NCBI GenBank assembly: GCA_963812675.1 | Contig: CAWEWR010000007.1 | Span: forward strand, 496,001-560,000 | Reading direction: 5' to 3' | Source of the DNA: AP-15 sp963812675 | Lineage (GTDB): Bacteria > Pseudomonadota > Alphaproteobacteria > ATCC43930 > CGMCC-115725 | Length of the DNA stretch: 64,000 bases | In this document: positions 7,946 through 16,706 of the stretch, piece after piece | Position numbering within the stretch: the stretch's first letter is position 1 | Layout: each line of letters opens with the position of its first letter | Notes under the pieces: model-generated | The model's database searches: none | What the model was told of the DNA's origin: nothing | The model's input: only the letters and a program-made list of their open reading frames with translations | Position numbers and translations under genes: made by a program

Positions 7946-8650
7946 TCAGGCCCGCTGTTCCGGCGGAAGCTGCAGGCGATAGCCGACGCCGAGCTCGGTC
8001 AGGATGTGGGTCGGGCGGGTCGGGTCGGGTTCGAGCTTTTGCCGCAGCCCGCGGATAAAAACCCGCAAATATTGCACCTCTTCGGCCTGCGCCGGGCCCC
8101 AGACCTCGCGCAGCAGATGTCGGTGGGTCAGCACCTTGCCGGCGTGCATGACGAGATGCCGCAACAGGTCGAATTCCTTGGGGGACAGCTTTACCTCCTG
8201 CCCGCCGCGGCTGACGTGGCGGCGGACGAGGTCCACCATCAAGTCGCCCGAAATAAAGACCGGCAACTCCCCTTGCGCCTGGAAGGCATGGCGCAGAGCG
8301 GCACGCAGGCGCGCCATCAGCTCGCCCATGCCGAAAGGCTTGCCGACATAATCGTCGGCGCCGAGGTCGAGCGCCTCGACCATCGACCGCTCGTCATGGC
8401 GCGCCGACAACACAACGATCGGCACCGCCGATGTCTTGCGGATCTCGCTAATCAGTTCCAGCCCGCTCTTATCCGGAAGACCGAGATCAAGGATCACCAG
8501 ATCCGGCTTTTCGGCTGCCAACAAGCGCATGGTTCCCGCGGCGTCTTCCGCTTCGACGATCCGATAACCGGAAGCACCGAGGCTGGTGCGCAGAAAGCGC
8601 CGTATCGGCGGCTCGTCATCGACGACCAGCACGGTGTAGGCGTTAGCCAT
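7946..8650 (-). CDS. kdpE: Two-component response regulator KdpE
   Basis: A protein of 234 residues in the OmpR/PhoB class. The receiver domain has the acidic pair VVDDE, the phosphorylated Asp55 in VILDLGLPD and the Lys in GKPF. The C-terminal winged helix includes KLSPKEFDLLRHL and LRQKLEPDP. KdpE activates the kdp operon when K+ is limiting. Its ATG overlaps the kdpD stop by 8 bases, so translation is coupled. The position directly after kdpFABC-kdpD identifies it as KdpE rather than another OmpR-class regulator. Confidence 0.95.
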   Translation of the reverse strand: MANAYTVLVVDDEPPIRRFLRTSLGASGYRIVEAEDAAGTMRLLAAEKPDLVILDLGLPDKSGLELISEIRKTSAVPIVVLSARHDERSMVEALDLGADDYVGKPFGMGELMARLRAALRHAFQAQGELPVFISGDLMVDLVRRHVSRGGQEVKLSPKEFDLLRHLVMHAGKVLTHRHLLREVWGPAQAEEVQYLRVFIRGLRQKLEPDPTRPTHILTELGVGYRLQLPPEQRA

Positions 8651-11354
8651 GCGCCAATTCCGGTTCGCGCTTTGCAGGAATCTCCGGCACGACCGGCATT
8701 CGGATCGTCAATACGGCACCGGAGCGGTCGCGCCGGTTGCGCGCGACGATCCATCCCCCTAGCGCTTCGACAAAGCCGCGACAGATCGCGAGCCCCAGAC
8801 CGGTGCCGGCACGCCGACGATCCTGGGCCTGAACACGATAGAACTTGTCGAAGATGCGCTCGAAATCGGCTGGCGGGATCCCGGGCCCCTCATCGACGAC
8901 CTCGATCTCGACGAGTTCCCCGTCGCGTTTGGCTCGGACATCGACGCGGCTGCCGGCCGGGGAATATTTCGCGGCATTATCTAGCAAATTGAACAATACC
9001 TGCTCGAACAGCACCGCATCCAGACGTAGCATCGGCAACCCAGGCTCGATATTGACCTCGACCCGGTGCCCGGTGATGACATTTCCCGCCCGGTGCAATG
9101 CCGAGCCGACGATCTCCGCGACGTCGATCAATTCGAGCTTGAGCTCGACGGCGCCGGATTCGAGCCGCGTCATGTCGAGGAGATTGGCGACGAACCGGTT
9201 CAAGCGCTCGGCTTCTTCCTGCAGGGTGCCGAGCAGCTCTTCGCGTTCGGCCTCGCCGTATTTCTCCGGAAAACTGCGCAAGCTCGAGGCGGTGCCGAGG
9301 ATCGAGGCGAGCGGCGTTCGCAGATCGTGCGAGATCGAAGTCAGCAGCGCCGCGCGCAGCCGCTCGGTCTCGGCCAGCACCCGGGCTTCGTCGAGCCCTT
9401 TGGCGAGCGAGATGCGCTCGATCGCCACCGCTGCTTGGTCGCATAGTGCGTCGAGCAGCCGCCGTTCATCCGGCGTCAGCAACGGCCCAGCCGCATCACG
9501 GTCGATCCCGATGACGCCGACCGGCCCGCTGCCGGTGCGCAGTGGTAAAAACAATCGCTTGCCGCCGGGCAAAGTGTCGGCACCGCGCCCGGCCGCGCGA
9601 TTGTGCTCCCAGGTCCAGCGTGCTGCTGCCATGTCCGCACCGTCGAGATGGTCCTCGGGCGGGTAGCCCGAGGCAACTTCGAGCCCGTCGCCGTCCTTTA
9701 TCGGCATCAACAGAACCGTGCGAACATTCAGCATCGACGAGATCTGATAGGCGGTCGCCCACAACAGATCGTCGAGCGCGCCGATACCGGCGACCTTGCG
9801 GCTAAAGGCATAGAGTTCGGCCGTGGTCTTTGCCCGCAATCGCGCCGTCACGACCTGGCGACGGGTCCCGGCTGTGAGATTGCTCACGATCACCGCCACG
9901 ATCAGGAAAAAGAACAGCGCAACCACATTCTCGGGATCCGCGACGGTCAAAGTATAAAGCGGCGGCAAAAAGAAGAAATTGTAGGCGAGCACGCTAAGGA
10001 AACAGGCGAACAGCGACGGCCACAGGCCCCACGCGGCGGCCGAAAGAAGTATCGCCGTTAAAAACACCAGCGAGACGCCTTGGACCGCAATGACTTGCTG
10101 AAGGAACAGCCCGATACCGAGGGCGACCGCGACTGCGGCTGCGCTGCCGAGATACGGCTCGGCGCGGAACGGCTCGATGTTGGGGCGGGTCTGGACAGAT
10201 TTGGGCGGCACGGGTTCGCTGTCATCGGCCGAGATTACGTGAACGCTGATCTGCCCCGTTTTGCGCACGAGGTCGTGAACGACGGAGCCGTGGATCATCT
10301 CGAACCATCGCGAGCGATCGGACTTTCCGATGGCAATCTGGGTGATGTTGTTCGCGGTCGCGTAGGCCAGGACCTCCTCGGCAATATTGCGGCCCGGGAT
10401 CGTAATCGTCGAAGCCCCGAGCCGCTCGGCGAGGCGCAGGAAATCGGCGATGCGGTCGCGCTCAGCGTCGTTGAGACGCTGCGTCCGCGCGGTCTCGACA
10501 TAGATCGCGGTCCACGGGGCTCGCAAGTGATCCGCCACCCGCCGCGCGTAGCGGATCAACCCCGCAGTGCTCGGAGCTTCGCTGACACAGACGAGAAGCC
10601 GCTCTCCCGCCGCCCAGGGGCCGGAAATCGCATGCGCGCGCATATGCGACAGCAGTTGCTCGTCAACCCGCTGTGCGGTGCGGCGCAGCGCCAGTTCGCG
10701 GAGCGCGGTGAGGTTGCCGGCCGAGAAGTAGTGGCGGATCGCCCGTTCCGCTTGTTGCGGCACATAGACTTTGCCCTCGCGCAGACGCTTGATCAGATCC
10801 TCCGGGGAGAGATCGACGACCTCGATGTCGTTCGCTTGGTCGAGGATGCTGTCGGGCACCGTCTCGCGCACGCGGATCCGGGTGATCTTGGCGACGACGT
10901 CGTTCAGGCTCTCGACATGCTGAATATTGAGCGTCGCAAAGACATCGACGCCGGCGGCAATTATCTCCTCGACGTCCAAATAGCGCTTGGGATGCCGGCT
11001 GCCGGGGGCGTTGGTGTGGGCGAGCTCGTCGATGAGAACCAGCTGGGGCCGCCGCTCGAGGATCGCGTCGAGATCCATTTCGGCCAGCAGGTGCCCCTTG
11101 TATTCGACCTGCTGTCTCGGGACAACTTCGAGGCCTTCAAGCAGTGCTTCGGTTTCGCGCCTGCCGTGGGACTCGACGACGCCGACGACGACATCGACGC
11201 CTTCTCGCCGCTTGGCCTGCGCCGACAGCAGCATCTCATAGGTCTTGCCGACCCCCGGCGCAGCGCCGAGAAAAATCTTCAGCCGCCCGCGGCCTTCCTG
11301 TTTTGCCGCGGCGAGCAGTGCTTCGGGTGACGGTCTTCCCTCGCGCTCGGCCAT
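8643..11354 (-). CDS. kdpD: Osmosensitive K+ channel histidine kinase KdpD
   Basis: A protein of 903 residues with the complete KdpD architecture. The N-terminal KdpD domain has the Walker A motif GAAPGVGKT (near residue 30) and the LIDELAHTN Walker B motif. A universal-stress-like domain follows (about 250-370), then four membrane spans (about 395-500), a GAF-like domain, the H-box SHDLRTPLAS (His near 676) and an HATPase domain with DNAAKYSP, DEGPGIP and GTGLGL. It senses low K+ or ionic stress and phosphorylates KdpE. It starts 74 bases after the kdpC stop, in the same direction. Confidence 0.96.
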   Translation of the reverse strand: MAEREGRPSPEALLAAAKQEGRGRLKIFLGAAPGVGKTYEMLLSAQAKRREGVDVVVGVVESHGRRETEALLEGLEVVPRQQVEYKGHLLAEMDLDAILERRPQLVLIDELAHTNAPGSRHPKRYLDVEEIIAAGVDVFATLNIQHVESLNDVVAKITRIRVRETVPDSILDQANDIEVVDLSPEDLIKRLREGKVYVPQQAERAIRHYFSAGNLTALRELALRRTAQRVDEQLLSHMRAHAISGPWAAGERLLVCVSEAPSTAGLIRYARRVADHLRAPWTAIYVETARTQRLNDAERDRIADFLRLAERLGASTITIPGRNIAEEVLAYATANNITQIAIGKSDRSRWFEMIHGSVVHDLVRKTGQISVHVISADDSEPVPPKSVQTRPNIEPFRAEPYLGSAAAVAVALGIGLFLQQVIAVQGVSLVFLTAILLSAAAWGLWPSLFACFLSVLAYNFFFLPPLYTLTVADPENVVALFFFLIVAVIVSNLTAGTRRQVVTARLRAKTTAELYAFSRKVAGIGALDDLLWATAYQISSMLNVRTVLLMPIKDGDGLEVASGYPPEDHLDGADMAAARWTWEHNRAAGRGADTLPGGKRLFLPLRTGSGPVGVIGIDRDAAGPLLTPDERRLLDALCDQAAVAIERISLAKGLDEARVLAETERLRAALLTSISHDLRTPLASILGTASSLRSFPEKYGEAEREELLGTLQEEAERLNRFVANLLDMTRLESGAVELKLELIDVAEIVGSALHRAGNVITGHRVEVNIEPGLPMLRLDAVLFEQVLFNLLDNAAKYSPAGSRVDVRAKRDGELVEIEVVDEGPGIPPADFERIFDKFYRVQAQDRRRAGTGLGLAICRGFVEALGGWIVARNRRDRSGAVLTIRMPVVPEIPAKREPELAHG

Positions 11355-11428
11355 CTTATCAGTCTAGCGCGTTATCGAGTAAGGCGGAACAATGGGTCCC
11401 GGCTTTCACCGGAAGGTGAAAACGGTTC

Positions 11429-12028
11429 CTAGTGCAGTTGATCCAGTGCGAGATTGAGCTTGAGAACATTGACCCGCTTCTCGCCGAGGATGCCGAGAAA
11501 TCGGTCTTGGGTCATGTCGGCAACCAGGGCTTGGACCTTGTCCACCGAAAGGTTGCGCGCCTTCGCGACGCGCGGCACCTGGAACTCGGCGGCGGCCGGC
11601 GTGATGTCGGGGTCGAGCCCGCTTGCCGAGGTGGTCACGAGATCGACCGGGATCGGCGTCGACGGATTTTCCGCCTTGAGCTTTTCGGCATCGTCCTTGA
11701 CGCGGTCGATCAGGGGTTGGCTGGTCGGCCCCAGGTTCGACCCGCCGGAATTCGCCGCGTTGTAGGGCGCAGGCACCGTCTTTGTTGAATCGTTGGGGTC
11801 CGTGTCGGTGGTCGCCGAGGGACGCCCGTGAAAATATTTGTCGTCGGCGAAATTCTGGCCGATCAGCTCCGAGCCGATCACCTTGCCGTCCTTCTCTATC
11901 AGACTGCCATTTGCCTGATGAGGAAAGACGAGCTGCGCGATACCGGTCATGCCTAGCGGATAAATGAGACCGGTAATGACCATCATGACAGTGATCATCA
12001 CGATGGCGGGACGGATTTGTCGCAACAT
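11429..12028 (-). CDS. kdpC: Potassium-transporting ATPase subunit KdpC
   Basis: A protein of 199 residues with one N-terminal membrane span (IVMITVMMVITGLIYPLGM) and the KdpC domain with GSELIGQNF and the closing region VNVLKLNLALDQL. KdpC acts as the chaperone-like subunit that raises ATP affinity in the KdpFABC complex. It starts 11 bases after the kdpB stop. Confidence 0.95.
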   Translation of the reverse strand: MLRQIRPAIVMITVMMVITGLIYPLGMTGIAQLVFPHQANGSLIEKDGKVIGSELIGQNFADDKYFHGRPSATTDTDPNDSTKTVPAPYNAANSGGSNLGPTSQPLIDRVKDDAEKLKAENPSTPIPVDLVTTSASGLDPDITPAAAEFQVPRVAKARNLSVDKVQALVADMTQDRFLGILGEKRVNVLKLNLALDQLH

Positions 12029-12039
12029 GGAACGAGTCC

Positions 12040-14214
12040 TCAGGCGAGGCCAATGGCGGTGATGGCGAGATCGATCAGCTTAATGCCGATGAACGGCACG
12101 ATGATCCCGCCGACCCCGTAGATCAGCAGGTTTCGACGCAGGATGCTGGCGGCGCCAGCCGGACGGTAGGTGACCCCGCGCAGGCTCAGCGGGATCAGCG
12201 CGACGATGATCAGCGCGTTAAAGATGATCGCCGAAAGAATGGCGCTCTCCGGGGTCTGCAGGTGCATGACATTGAGAACGCCAAGCTCGGGATAGAACGC
12301 CACGAACATCGCCGGGATGATCGCGAAGTATTTCGCGACGTCATTGGCGATCGAGAAGGTGGTGAGCGCGCCGCGGGTCATCAGCAGCTGCTTGCCGATC
12401 GCGATGATCTCGATCAGCTTTGTCGGGTCGCTGTCGAGGTCGACCATGTTGCCGGCTTCACGCGCCGCCATCGTGCCGGTGTTCATCGCCACGCCGACAT
12501 CGGCCTGGGCCAACGCCGGCGCATCGTTGGTGCCGTCACCGCACATTGCGACGAGCTTTCCTCTCGATTGTTCCTCGCGGATCAGCTCGAGCTTGTTCTC
12601 GGGTGTCGCCTGCGCGAGGAAATCGTCGACCCCGGATTCAGCCGCGATCGCCGCCGCGGTCAGCGGGTTGTCGCCGGTGATCATCACAGTGCGGATGCCC
12701 ATCTGCCGCAATTCCGCAAAGCGGTCGCGGATGCCGCCTTTGACGATGTCCTTGAGGTGAATCACGCCCAGCAACCGCTCGTCCTTGGCGACGGCGAGCG
12801 GTGTGCCGCCCTCTCTCGCGATTCGCTCGGCAATGGTCGTTACCTGCCGGACGGCCTCGGAAACCGGGGCGGCGCGCAACGCCACCTGCGCGCCTCCGGC
12901 AACGCCGCGCCGAAGCGGCCGCGTGCTGCCGCCTTCGGCAAACGCGATGATCGCATCAACCGCCCCCTTGCGAATGCAGACGCCGTCGACATCGATGCCG
13001 CTCATCCGGGTCTGCGCCGAGAACGGCACAAAGCTGGCGTTGAGTGGAGCCATCTCGCGCGCTCGGAGGGCGTATTTTTCTTTGGCGAGAACGACGATCG
13101 AGCGGCCTTCCGGCGTCTCGTCTGACAGTGAGGCGATCTGGGCGGCGTCGGCGAGCTCACTCGCGTCGACTCCAGGGAGCGCGATGAATTCGGTCGCCTG
13201 ACGATTGCCGAGTGTGATCGTGCCGGTTTTATCGAGCAACAAGGTATCGACATCGCCCGCCGCTTCGACTGCGCGCCCGGACATCGCCAATACGTTGAAG
13301 CGCACCAGTCGGTCCATGCCGGCAATGCCGATCGCCGACAACAAGGCGCCGATCGTTGTCGGGATCAAGGTAACGAAGAGCGCGACCAGGACCACGACCG
13401 ACACCGCACCACCTGCGTAAGAAGCAAAGCTCGGGATGCTGACGGTGGCGAAGACGAAGATCAGCGTCATGCCGGCGAGCAGGATATTGAGGGCGATCTC
13501 GTTCGGTGTTTTCTGCCGCACCGCGCCTTCGACGAGCGCAATCATGCGGTCGAGGAAGGTCGATCCCTGCGCGGCCGTGATGCGGACCCGGAGCCAGTCC
13601 GACGTTACCCGCGTGCCGCCGGTAACCGCCGAGCGGTCGCCGCCGCTCTCGCGGATCACGGGCGCCGATTCGCCGGTGATCGCCGACTCGTCGACCGACG
13701 CGACACCCTCGATGACCTCGCCGTCGCTCGGGATCAGGTCGCCGATCTCGACCAGCACCAGATCCCCCGGCTTGAGCGCAGTGGCGTCGACGAGGTCGAA
13801 GTTGCGTGACTGTGCAGCCGGCAGCCGCTTGGCCTTGGTCTCGGTCCGGGTGCGGCGCAGTGCGTCAGCTTGGGCTTTGCCACGCCCCTCCGCCACGGCT
13901 TCCGCGAAATTGGCGAATACCACGGTGAACCAGAGCCAAACCGTGATCTGCCCCGAGAATAGGGCATTGGTACCGATTATCGTGCCACTGCCGACGATCA
14001 GATCGCGCAGGAAGAAAATCGTGGTCAGAACCGAGACGATCTCGACGCAGAACACGACCGGGTTCTTGACCAGGGTGCGCGGATCGAGCTTGCGGAACGA
14101 TGCCCAGATCGCCGGCACGATCAGCGAGCGGTCGAAGATCGAGAGCGGCCGGAGCTGACGCTTATAGAGCCCGGTATCCGGCGAGCCGATCATGATGGGG
14201 GAGATGTCGGTCAT
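12040..14214 (-). CDS. kdpB: Potassium-transporting P-type ATPase subunit KdpB
   Basis: A protein of 724 residues, the catalytic P-type ATPase subunit. It has the actuator loop VDESAITGESAPV, the phosphorylation motif DKTGTITLG (Asp near 328), the nucleotide-binding domain, and MITGDNPLTA and MCGDGTNDAPAL in the hinge. It couples ATP hydrolysis to K+ transport through KdpA. Two starts are possible: the ATG at 14214, giving MTDISPIM, and an ATG at 14274 that overlaps the kdpA stop (TAATG). The second would translate a REP-like palindrome, so 14214 is preferred. Confidence 0.95.
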   Translation of the reverse strand: MTDISPIMIGSPDTGLYKRQLRPLSIFDRSLIVPAIWASFRKLDPRTLVKNPVVFCVEIVSVLTTIFFLRDLIVGSGTIIGTNALFSGQITVWLWFTVVFANFAEAVAEGRGKAQADALRRTRTETKAKRLPAAQSRNFDLVDATALKPGDLVLVEIGDLIPSDGEVIEGVASVDESAITGESAPVIRESGGDRSAVTGGTRVTSDWLRVRITAAQGSTFLDRMIALVEGAVRQKTPNEIALNILLAGMTLIFVFATVSIPSFASYAGGAVSVVVLVALFVTLIPTTIGALLSAIGIAGMDRLVRFNVLAMSGRAVEAAGDVDTLLLDKTGTITLGNRQATEFIALPGVDASELADAAQIASLSDETPEGRSIVVLAKEKYALRAREMAPLNASFVPFSAQTRMSGIDVDGVCIRKGAVDAIIAFAEGGSTRPLRRGVAGGAQVALRAAPVSEAVRQVTTIAERIAREGGTPLAVAKDERLLGVIHLKDIVKGGIRDRFAELRQMGIRTVMITGDNPLTAAAIAAESGVDDFLAQATPENKLELIREEQSRGKLVAMCGDGTNDAPALAQADVGVAMNTGTMAAREAGNMVDLDSDPTKLIEIIAIGKQLLMTRGALTTFSIANDVAKYFAIIPAMFVAFYPELGVLNVMHLQTPESAILSAIIFNALIIVALIPLSLRGVTYRPAGAASILRRNLLIYGVGGIIVPFIGIKLIDLAITAIGLA

Positions 14215-14246
14215 AGCAAATGTCCCACGTAGGGTTGATCGTCGTT

Positions 14247-14260
14247 CCCGCGAAAGCGGG
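14247..14260. repeat. REP-like hairpin core between kdpA and kdpB
   Basis: The sequence CCCGC-GAAA-GCGGG forms a 5-base stem with a GAAA loop. The same core, with small changes, occurs at 31857-31872 and in the element at 2981-3094. It sits inside the operon, in the short gap between kdpA and the preferred kdpB start, where a hairpin could affect translation of kdpB. Confidence 0.6.
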
Positions 14261-14273
14261 GTGACGATTGGCA

Positions 14274-16010
14274 TTACGGTCCCGGATAGAGCTTGCTTTG
14301 GTTCATCGCGACCTGCTCGACCGCCGGCCCGAGCGATATCGCCGGGAAATAGGTGAGGCCGCCGATGATCAGCACGACGCCGACGAGGAGGCCGACAAAC
14401 AGCGGGCGGTTCGTCGGGAATGTCCCAGCAGAAGGTGCGAGGAGCTTCTTCTGCGCCAGAGACCCGGCAACGGCCAATAAAGGAATGACGAATATGAACC
14501 GCCCCATCAGCATCGCGCCCGCAATTGTCGTATTGTAAAAGAGCGTGTTCGCTGAGATTCCCGCAAAGGCGCTGCCGTTGTTGCCGGTGCCCGATGTATA
14601 GGCATAGAGGATCTCCGAGAAACCGTGCGGCCCGGTATTGGCGATACCGGCAAGCCCTGCGGGCACCACCGTGGCGAGCGCGGTCCAGCCAAGGATCGAC
14701 AATGGCAGGCTCAAGAGCGCGAGGATGGTCATCTTAACCTCCTTCGCCTCGAGCTTTTTGCCGAGATATTCGGGTGTGCGCCCGACCATCAGACCGGCGA
14801 CAAACATCGCGACGATCGCGAAGGCGAGCATGCCGTAAAGACCAGAGCCGACGCCGCCAAAGATCACTTCGCCGAGCTGGATGTCGACGAGCGGCACCAT
14901 GCCACCCACCGGCAGAAAGCTGTCATGCATCGAATTGACGGCGCCGCACGAGGTGTCGGTCGTCACGGTGGCATAGAGGGCCGAGAGGGCAGGACCAAAC
15001 CGTACCTCCTTGCCTTCCATGTTGCCGCCTGCCTGCAGGGCGCTAGGCGCGGCATCGACGTTGAAGGCGGCCATGGCCGGATTGCCGTGCGATTCGGACC
15101 AGTAGGCGGTAGTCACGCCGGCGAGGAAGAGGATTCCCATTGCGGCGAAGATCGCCCAGCCCTGGCGCTCGTCATTGACCATGCGGCCCAAGACATTGGT
15201 CAATGCGGCGCCGATCGAGAAGATCGTGATCAGCTGGATGAGATTGGTGAGCGGGGTTGGGTTCTCGTAAGGATGCGCGGAGTTGGCGTTGAGGAAACCA
15301 CCGCCGTTTGTGCCAAGGATCTTGATCGCTTCCTGCGAGGCGATCGGGCCTTGCGCAATCGTCTGCTTGGCGCCTTCAAGTGTCGTCGCATCGACATATG
15401 GGCCGATATTCTGCGGCATCCCCTGCCAGACGTAAAACAGGGCGATGACGATCGATAAAGGCAGCAGGACGTAGAGCGTGGTGCGGGTCAGATCGACCCA
15501 GAAATTGCCGATCGCCTTCGCCTCGCGCCGTGCAAAGCCGCGAATCAGCGCCAGCGCCAGCGCGATGCCGGTCGCCGCCGAGACGAAATTGTGCACCGTC
15601 AGCCCAGCCATCTGCACCAGATAGCCCATCGTGGTTTCCGGGACGTAGGACTGCCAGTTGGTGTTCGTGACAAAGCTGACCGAGGTGTTGAAGGCGCTGC
15701 TCGGTTCGACGCCCGTCTGTTCCTGCGGGTTGAACGGCAGATACCACTGCAGCCGTTGCAGCGCGTACAAGGTCACAAAGCCGACGACGCTGAAGAACAG
15801 CATCGCCACCGCATAGGTCAGCCAGCGCTGCTCCTCTTTCTCGTCGACTCCGCAGCACCAGTAGACCGCGCTTTCGACCGGCCGCAAGATCGGGCTGAAG
15901 AATGTCCGCTCGCCATTGAAGACGCGCGTCATATACCCGCCGAACGGCCGGGTGATCAGAATGACGATCACGCCAAACAGCGCGATCTGGAGCCAGCCGC
16001 TGATAGTCAT
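14274..16010 (-). CDS. kdpA: Potassium-transporting ATPase subunit KdpA
   Basis: A protein of 578 residues with about ten membrane spans, the K+-selective channel-like subunit. Selectivity-loop motifs are visible: NTSVSFVTNTNWQ, LGTNGGGFLNANSAHP, TDTSCGAVNSMHD and TGNNGSAFAG. The start ATG at 16010 has AGGAGC 6 bases upstream. It follows kdpF by 9 bases. Confidence 0.96.
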   Translation of the reverse strand: MTISGWLQIALFGVIVILITRPFGGYMTRVFNGERTFFSPILRPVESAVYWCCGVDEKEEQRWLTYAVAMLFFSVVGFVTLYALQRLQWYLPFNPQEQTGVEPSSAFNTSVSFVTNTNWQSYVPETTMGYLVQMAGLTVHNFVSAATGIALALALIRGFARREAKAIGNFWVDLTRTTLYVLLPLSIVIALFYVWQGMPQNIGPYVDATTLEGAKQTIAQGPIASQEAIKILGTNGGGFLNANSAHPYENPTPLTNLIQLITIFSIGAALTNVLGRMVNDERQGWAIFAAMGILFLAGVTTAYWSESHGNPAMAAFNVDAAPSALQAGGNMEGKEVRFGPALSALYATVTTDTSCGAVNSMHDSFLPVGGMVPLVDIQLGEVIFGGVGSGLYGMLAFAIVAMFVAGLMVGRTPEYLGKKLEAKEVKMTILALLSLPLSILGWTALATVVPAGLAGIANTGPHGFSEILYAYTSGTGNNGSAFAGISANTLFYNTTIAGAMLMGRFIFVIPLLAVAGSLAQKKLLAPSAGTFPTNRPLFVGLLVGVVLIIGGLTYFPAISLGPAVEQVAMNQSKLYPGP

Positions 16011-16019
16011 GAAGAGCTC

Positions 16020-16109
16020 CTAGAACCGCTCGGGGTTGATCAGCGCATAGACGAGATAGACCATGATCACGATGGTCCCGATCGAGCCGAGGATGTAATC
16101 GAACAGCAT
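16020..16109 (-). CDS. kdpF: Potassium-transporting ATPase subunit KdpF
   Basis: A frame of 29 codons beginning MLFDYILGSIGTIVIMVYL and ending YALINPERF, the form of KdpF: one membrane span and a short Pro-Glu-Arg-Phe tail. KdpF stabilises the KdpABC complex like a lipid-filling peptide. It lies just ahead of kdpA and 7 bases after the stop of another very short membrane peptide. Confidence 0.9.
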   Translation of the reverse strand: MLFDYILGSIGTIVIMVYLVYALINPERF

Positions 16110-16116
16110 GGGCGTC

Positions 16117-16200
16117 TCACATTCTTTCGCAGGCGAGCACGTAGAGGATGGAGGCGACGAAAAAGCCGACGCCGATTGCGATCATCACGAAATCGAGCAT
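16117..16200 (-). CDS. 27-residue single-span membrane peptide at the head of the kdp operon
   Basis: An ATG at 16200, with GAGGTA 6 bases upstream, opens a 27-codon frame that begins MLDFVMIAIGVGFFVASILY and ends VLACERM. It has one hydrophobic span and a charged tail, and its stop is only 7 bases before the kdpF ATG. Comparable unnamed peptides precede kdpF in some other kdp operons to my recollection. It looks like a first gene of the operon and perhaps a second small Kdp-associated subunit; the function is inferred only from position. Confidence 0.65.
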   Translation of the reverse strand: MLDFVMIAIGVGFFVASILYVLACERM

Positions 16201-16706
16201 AGTGATTACCTCAGCAGGTCTTGCAGCCCCTGCGCTTTGCTATGAACGCCGAGCCGGGCGGCTTTGATGCAAATTAAATCGACCCAAAAACCAGGATAGC
16301 CATAGCCGCGTATTGTCCCGGCTCGGATGCGCCCGCTCTCCGGACCCAGGTCGGGTTGCGCCGATCAAATGCACTTTCCACTATTAGGATTCGAGAGGCA
16401 TTGACGTTTTGCTCTATAAAAGAGCTATAAAGATTCCTCCCGGCTTTGTCGCTGGGGCCAATTCGCGATGGGAGCAGCTTCTCGGAACTCCACTCGACGG
16501 ATCATGCTCCGCCGGTGGGTTTGCGGGGCGGCCCGGGAATGCTCTATCGGATCAAATCGGGGCTGCTGCGGCCGGCTAGAGAAACGCGAATCCAGCAAAG
16601 TCTCTCGGTTTCGGTGTCCCCGCGGCTCGACCGACGGTAAAATCCATATCCGAAGCAGGGCATCCGACCGGCCCTGCTTCTCTGGATTCAGCAACTCTCG
16701 GCATCG
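16201..16706. other. Divergent intergenic region between kdp and the antiporter gene
   Basis: These 506 bases hold no supported gene. They must carry the kdp promoter (minus strand) and the antiporter promoter (plus strand). The AT-rich site at 16401-16431 is the only clear signal seen. A translated frame in the second half shows no family resemblance. Confidence 0.5.
16401..16431 (+). promoter_or_regulatory. Candidate promoter / OmpR-class direct-repeat site
   Basis: On the plus strand TTGACG (16401-16406) is followed after 19 bases by TATAAA (16426-16431), a fair sigma-70 promoter reading toward the antiporter. On the minus strand the same site reads TTTATAGCTCTTTTATA, two TTTATA half-sites 11 bases apart (16426-16431 and 16415-16420). 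Direct repeats with one-turn spacing are what OmpR-class regulators such as KdpE bind. Confidence 0.4.

Noticed and set aside
10080..11330. Plus-strand open frame of 416 residues
   Set aside because: Antisense to kdpD; no family resemblance.
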